A stretch of DNA of 64,000 bases from Pseudomonas koreensis (GTDB lineage Bacteria > Pseudomonadota > Gammaproteobacteria > Pseudomonadales > Pseudomonadaceae), in NCBI RefSeq assembly GCF_025447595.1, contig NZ_JAOEJU010000025.1, positions 1-64,000 on the forward strand, read 5' to 3'. Below are positions 6,604 to 15,692 of this stretch, one piece after another. The notes under the pieces were generated by a model. It did not search any database. It was not told the DNA's origin and saw only the letters and a program-made list of their open reading frames with translations. The translations under genes were made by a program, and so were the position numbers. Every line of letters starts with the position of its first letter. The first letter of the stretch is position 1.

Positions 6604-8004
6604 ATGTCGCGTCGCAATGAGAAAGGGAAAGGCAAGGGGGGCATCCTTGCGGGATTGATTACGCTGATGATTGCAACATCCGGCTCGGCACAGGGTGAAA
6701 CGCTCGACAGCACGGCGTCTCCCGGCAAACGCCTGGCCGTTGCTGCCGATTGCGTGGCTTGCCATACGGCGCCGGGCGGCAAAGCTTTCGCGGGTGGATA
6801 CCCGCTCAGCTCGCCGATGGGCGAGATTTTCTCGACCAACATCACCCCTTCAAAACGCTCGGGTATCGGCCATTACACGGCCGAGCAGTTCGCCCGGGCG
6901 GTGCGGGATGGAGTCGCCGCCGATGGCATCCGTCTATACCCGGCAATGCCCTATACCTCCTACTCGAAGATGACCGACAGCGACATCGCCGAGCTTTACG
7001 ATTACTTCATGCATGAAGTCCCGGCGATCGATACGCCGAACCGTAAAACCGCTCTGGATTTTCCGTTCAATATCCGTGCTTCGATGATCGGTTGGAACGC
7101 GCTGTTCCACAGCGCGGCACGCTTCACTCCGGATCCGGCCAGGTCCGCGCAGGTCAACCGGGGCGATTATCTGGTCAATGGTCTGGCTCACTGCGACACC
7201 TGTCATACGCCGCGTAATGTGCTGATGGCGGCCGACAGCAGCAAACCGTTGGCCGGTGGATCGCTGGGCAGTTGGTATGCGCCCAATATCACGTCCGACA
7301 AAGTCAGCGGGATTGGTGCCTGGTCGAGCGACGAGATCGTGGCCTACCTGCGTACCGGTCACGTATCAGGCAAGGCGCAGGCTGCCGGTCCGATGGCAGA
7401 AGCCGTGGAGAACAGCCTGCAGCATTTGGACGATGCGGACTTGGAAGCGATCGCAGCCTATCTTTTGCAAACCACGCCAATCAAGACGGGTGAGGCCAAA
7501 GCCCGGCACGAGTATGGTCAGGCCTCGGTTGATGAGTTGACACTGCGCGGTGGCAAACCTGAAGCCAATCCGGGCTGGCACATTTTCAGCGGCACCTGCG
7601 CCAACTGCCATCAGCCTGACGGTCAGGGCACCCGGGAATACCCTTCGCTGTTTCACAACACGGCCACCAGCCGCAGCGACAACCTGATCGCCGCCATCGT
7701 CTATGGCGTGCATCGCGAAGTCGACGGCGTGGCGATCGACATGCCGGCGTTCGGCCCGGACGCATTGTTTACTGACCGCCTGAGCGATCAGCAGATCGCC
7801 GACGTCAGCAACTATGTGCTGTCGCGTTATGGCAACCCCGATTCGGTTGTCACTGCGGCCGATGTGGCACAGGTGCGCGAAGGTGGTCCTGAGGCACCCT
7901 TGGCAATCATGGCGAAATTCACGATCCCGGCAATCATCCTCGTGTGCGTGCTGAGCGCTCTGGCGGCGATGGCTTTGATCTCTCGTCGGCGCAAGGAGGC
8001 CTGA
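6604..8004 (+). CDS. Triheme cytochrome c subunit of a membrane-bound sugar/polyol dehydrogenase
   Basis: 466 residues with an N-terminal signal (hydrophobic 13-27) and three CxxCH haems: CVACH at 50-54, CDTCH at 197 and CANCH at 332. A C-terminal helix (FTIPAIILVCVLSALAAMALI) with a basic end anchors it in the inner membrane, facing the periplasm. The family passes electrons from an FAD dehydrogenase to ubiquinone or an oxidase. TAGGTAGGA precedes the ATG. It is the first gene of a tight three-gene operon (three bases to the next). Unlike the P. aeruginosa gluconate dehydrogenase cluster, the cytochrome gene comes first. Confidence 0.93.
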   Translation: MSRRNEKGKGKGGILAGLITLMIATSGSAQGETLDSTASPGKRLAVAADCVACHTAPGGKAFAGGYPLSSPMGEIFSTNITPSKRSGIGHYTAEQFARAVRDGVAADGIRLYPAMPYTSYSKMTDSDIAELYDYFMHEVPAIDTPNRKTALDFPFNIRASMIGWNALFHSAARFTPDPARSAQVNRGDYLVNGLAHCDTCHTPRNVLMAADSSKPLAGGSLGSWYAPNITSDKVSGIGAWSSDEIVAYLRTGHVSGKAQAAGPMAEAVENSLQHLDDADLEAIAAYLLQTTPIKTGEAKARHEYGQASVDELTLRGGKPEANPGWHIFSGTCANCHQPDGQGTREYPSLFHNTATSRSDNLIAAIVYGVHREVDGVAIDMPAFGPDALFTDRLSDQQIADVSNYVLSRYGNPDSVVTAADVAQVREGGPEAPLAIMAKFTIPAIILVCVLSALAAMALISRRRKEA

Positions 8005-8007
8005 TTA

Positions 8008-8562
8008 ATGGACACTTCAATGATGCACAAGCAAATGCCGGCTTCAGCCCAAAGTGCTGCCGGGTTTTCTCGCCGTAATCTGTTGCGCGGTTCCGTGACC
8101 TTGGGGCTGGCGGCAATGGTCGGGAGTGTTATGCCGTGGCAGTCGGTGCTGGCGGCTCAGGTTTCCAGCGACGATTTCATAGAGTTGTCGCGGTTTCTGG
8201 TGAGTCGCGCGGTCAATCCGGTTCTGGCCGCTCGTTATTACGCCGCGCTGGACAAGCGTGCCCCGAATTTTTCGACCAACGTGATCGCCCTGAAGCAATT
8301 GATCAGCACCCGAGGTTACAACCATGTGGACGAGTATCTGGCACAGCCGGATCCGGACCAATCGCTGAGAGCTACAGCCACGAGCATCATTTCAGCCTGG
8401 TATCTCGGGATTGTCGGTGAGCTGGCGGAGGCCGAACTGGTCAGTTATTCCCACGCCATGATGTACCAGCCCACTCACGGCATTCTCATCATCCCAACCT
8501 ACGGTGGCGGCCCGGATTCATGGGGTCCCAAACCAGCAGCTATCCAGGATTCGAACGTATGA
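8008..8562 (+). CDS. Small Tat-exported subunit of FAD sugar/polyol dehydrogenase (sorbitol/fructose dehydrogenase type)
   Basis: 184 residues with a twin-arginine signal: SRRNLLRG at 21-28, then a hydrophobic stretch ending near VLAAQ. The mature part has the family C-terminus THGILIIPTYGGGPDSWGPKP. In this enzyme class the small subunit folds with the flavoprotein in the cytoplasm and carries it through the Tat pore. Its stop overlaps the start of the flavoprotein gene by four bases (ATGA), consistent with fixed stoichiometry. It is not catalytic itself. Confidence 0.88.
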   Translation: MDTSMMHKQMPASAQSAAGFSRRNLLRGSVTLGLAAMVGSVMPWQSVLAAQVSSDDFIELSRFLVSRAVNPVLAARYYAALDKRAPNFSTNVIALKQLISTRGYNHVDEYLAQPDPDQSLRATATSIISAWYLGIVGELAEAELVSYSHAMMYQPTHGILIIPTYGGGPDSWGPKPAAIQDSNV

Positions 8563-10193
8563 GCAGCGATCAATTCGACGCCGATGTGGTTATCATCGGC
8601 TCCGGTGTCATGGGCGGTCTGATCGCCACGGGCCTGGCCAAGGCGAACAAATCGGTGATCGTGCTCGAGGCTGGCCCCCGGGTGAATCGTCGTGATGTGG
8701 TGGAAACGTTCCGCAATGCGCCGGTGAAGCTTTCGCTGGCGAATGCCAAGTTGCAGGGCGCCGGATCGCCTTATCCGAGCATGCCCCATGCACCGTCTAC
8801 CTATGGCGACTATCTGCAGCAAGTCGGGCCGGTGAAATACAATACCTCTTACCTGCGCGTGGTCGGTGGCACCACCTGGCATTTCGGTTCTTCCCTGTGG
8901 CGAATGCTGCCCAACGATTTTCGTCTCAAGTCGTTGTATGGCCGTGGTCGTGACTGGCCGATCAGTTATGACGAGCTGGAACCGTATTACGCTCGGGCTG
9001 AAATCGAACTGGGCGTTTCCGGTGTCGACGGCCAGGACGAAAGCGGGCAGGGCGGGGACGCCTATCCGCCGCGCTCGATACCCTATCCGATGGAGGGCCT
9101 GAAACCGAGCTACATGTTCAAGCGCCTTTCCGAAATGCTCAGCAAGGGCGGGTATAACCCGATCCTCGAGCCGAATGGCCGGGCGACCCGCCCCTATGGC
9201 AAGCGACCTCCCTGCGCTGGCAACAACAATTGCAACCCGGTGTGCCCGATTGCAGCCAAGTACGACGGATCGATGCATATCGATGAGGCCGAGCGCCATG
9301 GCGCCAAGGTGCTGGACAACTCCGTCGTCTACAAAATCGAGGCGGGCGATGACGGCAAGATCACTGCGATCTGGTACATGCGCCCCGACAAGTCCACGCA
9401 CAAACTGACGGCACGTGCTTTCGTACTGGCGGCCTACGGTATCGAGTCGCCGAAGTTGTTGCTGATGTCGACCTCGGAAAAGTACCCGAACGGGATTGCC
9501 AACTCCTCGGATCAGGTCGGGCGAAACCTGATGGACCACACCGGCATCAGCATGAACGTCATGACCAAGGAAGACATGTGGCCGGGCGAAGGGCCGACGC
9601 AATTGCTGGTCTATCTGAACAGTCGCGATGGCGCGTTCCGCAACGATTACCCGAGCTACAAGATCAAGGTGCGCAACACCGTGCCGACGTCGCAAATTAC
9701 CTCGAACCTGATCGCCAAAGGCGTGCTGGGCTCGAAGCTTGACGAGCAGATCCGACTGCAGTCGGCGCGCTCCCTGAACTGGGCTGTCGATTTCGAAACC
9801 CTGCCACTGCCGGAAAACCGGGTCACCCCGAGCAAGACCAAGTTCGACGCCATCGGCCTGCCGGTTCCGGAAATCTACTACAGCGTTCCCGAGTACTGGC
9901 ACGCCGGTAAAGAGAAGGCGCTGGAAGACTTCAAGCAATTCGCCAAACTGCTCGACGCCGACATTCTCAGCACGGACGTCGGCTTCCAGAACCGTCAGCA
10001 CATCATGGGTACTACCATCATGGGCGATGATCCGAAGGACTCGGTGGTGGATCGCGATTGCCGCAGTCACGACCATTCAAACCTGTTTATTGCAGGGACC
10101 AGCGTCATGCCGTCGTCGTCATGCGTGAACCCGACACTGACAGGTGCGGCGTTGAGTATTCGAATCGCCGATGTGTTGGTGGCGGAGGTCTGA
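8559..10193 (+). CDS. FAD-dependent GMC oxidoreductase, catalytic subunit of periplasmic sugar/polyol dehydrogenase
   Basis: 544 residues. The N-terminal dinucleotide fold has IIGSGVMGG (about 11-19) and VLEAGP, typical of GMC enzymes. A cysteine motif CAGNNNCNPVCP (C219, C225, C229) matches the iron-sulfur-binding segment of gluconate and fructose dehydrogenases. The C-terminus carries the GMC signature SSSCVNPTLTGAALSI. With the cytochrome and Tat subunit it should oxidise a sugar, sugar acid or polyol in the periplasm and feed the respiratory chain. Gluconate to 2-ketogluconate is one candidate, but the substrate cannot be fixed from sequence. Translation is coupled to the preceding gene. 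Confidence 0.9.
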   Translation: MSSDQFDADVVIIGSGVMGGLIATGLAKANKSVIVLEAGPRVNRRDVVETFRNAPVKLSLANAKLQGAGSPYPSMPHAPSTYGDYLQQVGPVKYNTSYLRVVGGTTWHFGSSLWRMLPNDFRLKSLYGRGRDWPISYDELEPYYARAEIELGVSGVDGQDESGQGGDAYPPRSIPYPMEGLKPSYMFKRLSEMLSKGGYNPILEPNGRATRPYGKRPPCAGNNNCNPVCPIAAKYDGSMHIDEAERHGAKVLDNSVVYKIEAGDDGKITAIWYMRPDKSTHKLTARAFVLAAYGIESPKLLLMSTSEKYPNGIANSSDQVGRNLMDHTGISMNVMTKEDMWPGEGPTQLLVYLNSRDGAFRNDYPSYKIKVRNTVPTSQITSNLIAKGVLGSKLDEQIRLQSARSLNWAVDFETLPLPENRVTPSKTKFDAIGLPVPEIYYSVPEYWHAGKEKALEDFKQFAKLLDADILSTDVGFQNRQHIMGTTIMGDDPKDSVVDRDCRSHDHSNLFIAGTSVMPSSSCVNPTLTGAALSIRIADVLVAEV

Positions 10194-10242
10194 TCGGGTA
10201 GGCGCCACGCCATTAGGTGCGCAGAGATTTGAGCACTGACTG

Positions 10243-10278
10243 GAAAGCCCCGCGCAGAGTGATCTGGCGGGGCTTTTT
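10243..10278 (+). terminator. Terminator of the dehydrogenase operon; copy 2 of a 36-bp direct repeat
   Basis: Base-for-base identical to the tRNA-Arg terminator at 4548-4583, including the loop. It also faces the convergent LprI-domain gene. Confidence 0.88.
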
Positions 10279-10295
10279 GCTGCGTGGGAAAAGAC

Positions 10296-11666
10296 CTAGA
10301 ACGTCTCGGCGCCACCTTCGGCTTTGCCGATCGATGTGCCGACCTCGGTTATATGGCGACGCCCGTTGACCGTGTATCCGCGCTCCTGGCCTTCGGCTTC
10401 TGGCTTGCGCATCGTCAGTTTTGCGAAGAGCCCGTTCTTTTCATCGTAGCTACCGAACCAGTTGATCAGTCTTGCGATATAACAATCATCGCCAATGATC
10501 ACGGGGAAATCGGCGACAGGTTCGATCGCGTAGTAGCTCGCACCGTAGCCGTAATACTCCTCAATGTCCCTGGCGGATTGGGGGATGGGGCAGAGCGGTT
10601 TTTTCTGCTGTTCCGTCATCCCGGCATTTGCGTTTGAACCGGTCACAGCTTTGGTGAGTATCTTCTGCAGGGACGGCTCCAGCTCGTAGGCTTTATCGCT
10701 GTCCTCAATGTACTGAGTGTGTGGAACGGTCAGTTGGTAGTGGTAGCGCACGCGGACACTCGGCACCTGCCGATTGATCTTCAGGGGATTGAGCAGGTAG
10801 ATCTGATCTTCGCCGTAGCTGCCGTTCTGGTAGGCGAAATAGATTCTTCCGCGAATACCAATCAGGTACACGGCCTGATTGGCACCGCGGTCATTCGTAT
10901 AGAAAAGGACGCTGTCGTTGCCGGTCTGAGGGGCAATCTCAGCCATTCTCCTGATAAATCTGCCGTCGACCCGACGCCAGGTTTCCGTGTAATGAAACAT
11001 CCCGGTGCCACCGGCGTAGGTTTCCACAATGAGGTCGCGCTGACCATCGCCATCCAGGTCAAGCAGGGTGTACGAGGTTTGGCCGGACTCTGAGGCTCCC
11101 TTGATGTCGGATGCTTGCAGTGCTTTCCACTCGTCTTGCGTGACATCTTTGGGAATCGTCTTGGGGAAGAGCGGTTGCTCATCTTCATCCAGTTCGGCTG
11201 AAAATGAGCTGCCGACGTTGGCAAGGGTCAGAGAATTCAGCGCCCGCTCCAGCGCAAACTCAGGACTCTTCTCGCTCATCTCCCGAACCCGCTGCTGCAG
11301 ATCCTCCATGACCTGTTTATCAACGTCGTCCGGTTTGTAGGCGACAGCCTCGATCCACTGCCCGTGCAATACCTGCAAACGCTCCTGATAACGCTGGCTC
11401 AGACAACTGACCTCTTCGCCACATCGATCACGCTCCTTCAGCCACTGACGCTGGGACTTTTTAACTTCGGCCTGCACCGGCGCAGCCTTCATCAACTTCC
11501 GGTAAGCCGCCCCCATTCGCGCATCCAGTTCATACAACGGCTTGTCTACGCAAATCGCCTTCTCCACAACACTCGTAGCCTTTGTGCAGTCCATTCCGCT
11601 CGCCAGTGCCTGCTGAAAAAACAGCAGCGCACAGGCCGACACGATGTAGCGTCCCTTGATGTACAC
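10296..11666 (-). CDS. Exported protein with N-terminal LprI (DUF1311) domain
   Basis: 456 residues. A GTG at 11666 preceded by AAAGGA opens a frame with a signal peptide (YIVSACALLFFQQALASG). The mature N-terminus has the LprI domain: MDCTKATSVVEKAICVDKPL, RMGAAYRKL, QRQWLKERDRC and C...Y. The remaining 330 residues include LLDLDGDGQRDLIVE, an EF-hand/FG-GAP-like loop, and beta-rich segments. LprI-type domains include lysozyme inhibitors, but many carriers have other or unknown roles. It probably acts in the periplasm. It is convergent with the dehydrogenase operon and stands alone. Confidence 0.75.
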   Translation of the reverse strand: MYIKGRYIVSACALLFFQQALASGMDCTKATSVVEKAICVDKPLYELDARMGAAYRKLMKAAPVQAEVKKSQRQWLKERDRCGEEVSCLSQRYQERLQVLHGQWIEAVAYKPDDVDKQVMEDLQQRVREMSEKSPEFALERALNSLTLANVGSSFSAELDEDEQPLFPKTIPKDVTQDEWKALQASDIKGASESGQTSYTLLDLDGDGQRDLIVETYAGGTGMFHYTETWRRVDGRFIRRMAEIAPQTGNDSVLFYTNDRGANQAVYLIGIRGRIYFAYQNGSYGEDQIYLLNPLKINRQVPSVRVRYHYQLTVPHTQYIEDSDKAYELEPSLQKILTKAVTGSNANAGMTEQQKKPLCPIPQSARDIEEYYGYGASYYAIEPVADFPVIIGDDCYIARLINWFGSYDEKNGLFAKLTMRKPEAEGQERGYTVNGRRHITEVGTSIGKAEGGAETF

Positions 11667-11886
11667 GATTAATCCTTTGCCATTGGAAGTTGAGAACCGC
11701 CGCGCAGGGTAATCCTTGCGCAATGAATCTTGAACCCCGCTTCAAGAGAACCGCTGATCCGGCCGATAACCCGTTCGGTGACTTCAGAGTCGCGCGAAAT
11801 CGCTTGATAGCGTTTGGCCGGCAGCTATTATCTGCGCGCCTGAATTTGCCCTCGGCCCATCTTCTTCAATTGCCTGGACATCCTCG

Positions 11887-13491
11887 ATGCTGTCGTATCA
11901 CCAAAAGAGTTTTCTGATCGTCGATGATTTCTCGGATTTCCGCAGTTCCGTGCGTTCGATGTTGCGCGAGCTGGGCGTCAAGGATGTGGACACCGCCGAC
12001 ACCGGTGAGCAGGCGCTGAAAATGTGCGCGCAGAAGTCCTACGATTTCATCCTCCAGGATTTCCACCTCGGTGACGGCAAGAAGAACGGTCAACAGGTGC
12101 TGGAAGACCTGATGATGGAGAAGCTGATCAGTCACGAAGCGGTGTTCGTGATGGTCACCGCCGAAACCAGTCAGGCGATGGTGCTCAGTGCCTTGGAGCA
12201 CGAGCCGGATGCCTATCTGACCAAGCCGTTCAACCGAATCGGCCTGGCGCAGCGCCTGGAGCGTCTTGAGCAGCGCAAGACTTTGCTCAAACCGATTCTG
12301 CAGGCCCTCGACCGTGGCAAGCCGGTGGAAGTGCTCAACGCCTGCATTGCTCTGTGCAAGCAGGACATTCGCTATTCACCGTTGTGCCTGCGTTATCGCG
12401 CCGATGCTTTACGCGACATGAATCAGAACGAAGCACTTGAGCGCCTTTACGACAGCATCATCGCCGACCGCCCTTTGCCATGGGCGTTTGCCGGTTTGGG
12501 CAAGTTGTTGTTCAAGCGCGGGCAGGTCAGCCAGGCCAAGGGTGTTTACGAGAAAGCCTTGAAAACGTTCCCGATGATGCCGGCGCTGTATGACGGTATG
12601 GCCGACGTGTTGGTCGCCGAAGGTGATACCAAAGGCGCGCAGCAAGTGCTGGAGGAAGCCATTCGCCTGTCGCCGCTGGCGGTGCGTCGTCAGGCACTGC
12701 TGGGCAAACTGGCGATGGCCAACGAAGATTTCGAAACGGCTTCCCGCGCCTATCGGCAAGCGGTGAGTCAGGGCGCGCAGTCGCGCTTCAAGGATCCGGA
12801 AAGCAATCTGGGCCTGGCTCATGCGCTGATCAGCAAAGGCAGCGAGCGCGGCCTCGATACCCGCACGCGTCTGGAGATCAACACCACCCTCAGTGCCGTG
12901 GCCAAGGAAAACCCGACCGATCCGGGCCTGCAGATTCGTGCGCGTCTGATGAAGGCCACCAGCCTGCTTCTCAACGACGCAGAGACCGCCGAAAAACTCA
13001 CCGAACAAGCACTGATGCGTCTCGACGGCATGGAGCAGTTCATGAGCCCCGAGGCAGCGTTGCTGGTTGCCAAGCAATTGCAGATGCTCGGCCAGGCCGA
13101 GGCGGGCACTTCGATGCTCAAGAGCTGTGCGGAAATCTACGGCGATGACCCGACGGTGATGAAAGACATCGCCAAGCTCACCGACGACCCGACTATTCTC
13201 AGCTCCAGTAACGCTGCCGCCGACCTCAACCGTCAGGGCGTGCGCGTGTACAAGACCGGCAACCTGGTGGAGGCCCGCGAGGTCTTCCGCAAGGCGCTGA
13301 AGATGCAACCGAAGAACATCAGTATTGCGCTGAACATGGCCCAGTCGCTGCTGCACGGCACCGACACCAATGTGCCGTCGGCGGAGCTGGAAGAATGTCG
13401 GGCCTGCCTGAAACTGGTAGGCCTGATGCCCGACACCGACGCGCGTTACCCGCGTTATCAGAAGCTGAAAAGCAAGGCGTTTGGCGAATGA
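11887..13491 (+). CDS. CheY-like response regulator fused to TPR repeats
   Basis: 534 residues. The receiver domain (1-125) has DD at 13-14, the phospho-acceptor D58 (ILQDFHLG), MVTAET and the lysine in YLTKPFN, so it looks active. No DNA-binding domain follows. Instead there are helical TPR repeats at about 165-300 (WAFAGLGKLLFKRGQVSQAKGVYEKAL and similar) and again at about 440-500 (NLVEAREVFRKALKMQPKN). The protein is probably a phosphorylation-controlled protein-protein adaptor. Its stop overlaps the start of a small histidine kinase gene (ATGA), its likely partner. Flagellar and chemotaxis genes follow within 4 kb, but a link is only suggestive. Confidence 0.85.
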   Translation: MLSYHQKSFLIVDDFSDFRSSVRSMLRELGVKDVDTADTGEQALKMCAQKSYDFILQDFHLGDGKKNGQQVLEDLMMEKLISHEAVFVMVTAETSQAMVLSALEHEPDAYLTKPFNRIGLAQRLERLEQRKTLLKPILQALDRGKPVEVLNACIALCKQDIRYSPLCLRYRADALRDMNQNEALERLYDSIIADRPLPWAFAGLGKLLFKRGQVSQAKGVYEKALKTFPMMPALYDGMADVLVAEGDTKGAQQVLEEAIRLSPLAVRRQALLGKLAMANEDFETASRAYRQAVSQGAQSRFKDPESNLGLAHALISKGSERGLDTRTRLEINTTLSAVAKENPTDPGLQIRARLMKATSLLLNDAETAEKLTEQALMRLDGMEQFMSPEAALLVAKQLQMLGQAEAGTSMLKSCAEIYGDDPTVMKDIAKLTDDPTILSSSNAAADLNRQGVRVYKTGNLVEAREVFRKALKMQPKNISIALNMAQSLLHGTDTNVPSAELEECRACLKLVGLMPDTDARYPRYQKLKSKAFGE

Positions 13492-14180
13492 ACCAAGACG
13501 AGCAGGCACTGGATTTTTCCACGGTGATCGCCTCCACCGTGCACGACATGAAGAACTCCCTGGCGATGCTGATGCAAGCCCACAGCCAATGGCTGGCGCG
13601 TCTGCCCGAGGCACAGCGCCAAGGGACGGAGCAGGGCGTGATCGATTTCGAGTTCGCCCACCTCAACGGCATGCTGGTGCAGTTGCTCGGGCTGTACAAG
13701 CTTGGGGTGAATCAGATGCCGTTGCAGCCGGCCTATCACGAGCTGGACGATTTCATCGAGGCGCAACTGGCGGCCCATCAGGAAGTGTTCGCCAGTCGCG
13801 GAATCATCGCCACTTACGAAGTCGATCCGCTCAGTCCCCTGGGGTTTTTCGATCGTGAACTGATCGCCTCCGTGCTGGGCAACTGCATCAACAACGCCAT
13901 CCGTTATGCCCGCGAATCGTTGCTGATCACCGTCAGTGACGAAGCCGGGCAATTGGTGCTGAGCATCAATGACGACGGCGACGGTTACCCGGCCGAGATG
14001 CTCGAGCGTCAGGCTGATTATGTGCAGGGCATCAATCACAGCAGCGGCAGTACCGGGCTGGGCCTGTATTTCGCTGGACGTATTGCTGGCCTGCATCAGC
14101 GCAACGGCGTTGGCGGGCGGACTGAAATACGCAATGGCGGACCGTTGGGCGGCGGCGTGTTCAGCATTTACCTGCCCTGA
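13488..14180 (+). CDS. Small soluble histidine kinase without a sensor domain
   Basis: 230 residues. There is no membrane helix and no PAS, GAF or HAMP domain. It starts straight into a dimerisation/phospho-acceptor segment, STVHDMKNSLAML, with H19 as the likely phosphorylated histidine. The ATPase part has the N box NCINNAIRYA, the G1 box NDDGDGYP and the G2 box STGLGLYFA. It overlaps the CheY-TPR gene by four bases and is translationally coupled. Input must come through another protein, possibly through the TPR partner itself. An anti-sigma-type kinase is less likely because the H box is present. Confidence 0.85.
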   Translation: MNQDEQALDFSTVIASTVHDMKNSLAMLMQAHSQWLARLPEAQRQGTEQGVIDFEFAHLNGMLVQLLGLYKLGVNQMPLQPAYHELDDFIEAQLAAHQEVFASRGIIATYEVDPLSPLGFFDRELIASVLGNCINNAIRYARESLLITVSDEAGQLVLSINDDGDGYPAEMLERQADYVQGINHSSGSTGLGLYFAGRIAGLHQRNGVGGRTEIRNGGPLGGGVFSIYLP

Positions 14181-14280
14181 CGCACGGCTTTTTGTTTGAC
14201 GCTGCTTGAAATTCCGAACAGCCGAAGCCTATTTTGTCCGGGTCGCCGTTCGCGGCTCGCACAATAACAAGGATTGCGTC

Positions 14281-15624
14281 ATGACAACCGATGGCCAGCG
14301 TTCACTCGCGCAGCGATTGACGGGCATTGATGAGATTGAATGTGTCACGCCGGATTTGAACGGCGTGCCACGAGGCAAGGTAATGACCGCCGAGGGCTTC
14401 CTCGAAGGGCGGCGTTTGCAGTTGGCTCGGGGGGTGCTGCTGCAATGCATCATGGGCGGTTATCCCGCCGCGAAATTCTATGGCAGCGATGACGGCGATC
14501 TGGCGCTGGTAGCCGATCCGGCGCAGATCCATCCGTTGCCATGGAGTGAAGAACCACGGGCCTTTGCCATCTGTGATGCCGACGAGCTGACCGGCGAAAG
14601 TTCCAACCTGTCGACCCGTGGCCAGCTCAAGAAAGTCATTGCCCGCTACGCAGCCCTCGGTCTGGCACCGGTGGTGGCGACCGAACTCGAATTCTTTGTG
14701 TTCGCCCCGAACACCGACCCGACCCAACCGTTCCAGCCGCCAGTCGGGCTCGACGGTCGTCGCGAGGACGGCCACTCGGCGTTCAGCGTCAGCTCCAACA
14801 ACGGCCTGCGGCCGTTCTTCAGTGAAGTCTATAAATGCATGGCGGCCCTCGGTCTGCCGCGCGATACCTTCATGCACGAAATGGGTGTCAGCCAGTTCGA
14901 GATCAACCTGCTGCACGGTGATCCGCTGCTACTGGCCGACCAGACCTTCCTGTTCAAACACCTGCTCAAGGAAGTCGCGCTCAAGCACGGCCTGACCGTG
15001 GTGTGCATGGCCAAACCGCTGGCGCACACGCCGGGCAGTTCGATGCACATTCACCAGAGCATCGTCGAAATCGGCAGCGGCAAGAATGTGTTCAGCGACG
15101 CGGACGGTCAGCCGACCGCGATGTTCCGTCACTTCATCGGCGGGCAGCAGGCGGGAATGGCTGACTTCACTGCGCTGTTTGCGCCGAACGTCAACTCCTA
15201 TCAGCGCCTGTGCCATCCGTTTGCGTCGCCGAACAATGCCTGTTGGTCCCACGACAACCGCGCTGCCGGCTTGCGGATTCCGGCCAGTTCGCCGGTGGCC
15301 CGCCGCGTAGAGAACCGTTTGCCGGGCGCCGATGCCAATCCTTATCTGGCGATTGCCGCGAGTCTGGCGGCCGGGTTGCATGGCATCGAACATGAGCTTG
15401 AGCCGAGCGAAGCAATCCAGGGCGAGTTCGAAGTACCGGACAATCTTTCGCTGCCATGCACCTTGCACGCGGCGCTCGAACGTCTGAAGCGCAGCCAGCT
15501 TGCCAAGGAACTGTTCGGCAAGGAGTTCATCGAAGGCTACGTCGCTTCGAAGACCATGGAGTTGACCAGCTTCTTTGATGAAATCACTCCCTGGGAACGG
15601 CGTGTTCTAGCAGCCCAGGCCTGA
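14281..15624 (+). CDS. Glutamine-synthetase-family enzyme, probable gamma-glutamylpolyamine synthetase (PauA type)
   Basis: 447 residues, the length of PuuA/PauA enzymes. GS motifs are visible: ATELEFFVF (metal ligands), MHEMGVSQFEIN, the ATP-site SSMHIHQS, and RAAGLRIPASSPVARRVENRLPGADANPYLA. These enzymes ligate glutamate to putrescine or other polyamines for catabolism. The neighbourhood (MFS, FlgZ, FlgN, FlgM, FlgA) resembles P. aeruginosa PA3350-PA3356, where the gene is pauA5; orthology is therefore likely but not proven. AAGGA precedes the ATG at 14281; a frame open from 14206 adds 25 residues without family match. The substrate is inferred. Confidence 0.82.
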   Translation: MTTDGQRSLAQRLTGIDEIECVTPDLNGVPRGKVMTAEGFLEGRRLQLARGVLLQCIMGGYPAAKFYGSDDGDLALVADPAQIHPLPWSEEPRAFAICDADELTGESSNLSTRGQLKKVIARYAALGLAPVVATELEFFVFAPNTDPTQPFQPPVGLDGRREDGHSAFSVSSNNGLRPFFSEVYKCMAALGLPRDTFMHEMGVSQFEINLLHGDPLLLADQTFLFKHLLKEVALKHGLTVVCMAKPLAHTPGSSMHIHQSIVEIGSGKNVFSDADGQPTAMFRHFIGGQQAGMADFTALFAPNVNSYQRLCHPFASPNNACWSHDNRAAGLRIPASSPVARRVENRLPGADANPYLAIAASLAAGLHGIEHELEPSEAIQGEFEVPDNLSLPCTLHAALERLKRSQLAKELFGKEFIEGYVASKTMELTSFFDEITPWERRVLAAQA

Positions 15625-15636
15625 CGTACCGTTGTC

Positions 15637-15662
15637 ATCGGGCTATCGTTCGATAGCCCGAT
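15637..15662. other. Strong hairpin between the PauA-like gene and the MFS gene
   Basis: Perfect 10-bp stem ATCGGGCTAT/ATAGCCCGAT around CGTTCG. No T-run follows, so it may act as an mRNA stabiliser, attenuator or weak terminator about 30 bases before the MFS start. Confidence 0.5.
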
Positions 15663-15692
15663 ACTTACCGCAAGGAGCCGCTCGGAACGCCG

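Noticed and set aside
8499..10076. 525-codon frame antisense to the GMC dehydrogenase gene
   Set aside because: Overlaps a strongly supported gene; no motifs.
10296..11666. Lysozyme inhibitor
   Set aside because: The LprI domain alone does not show inhibition; most of the protein is another, unknown domain.
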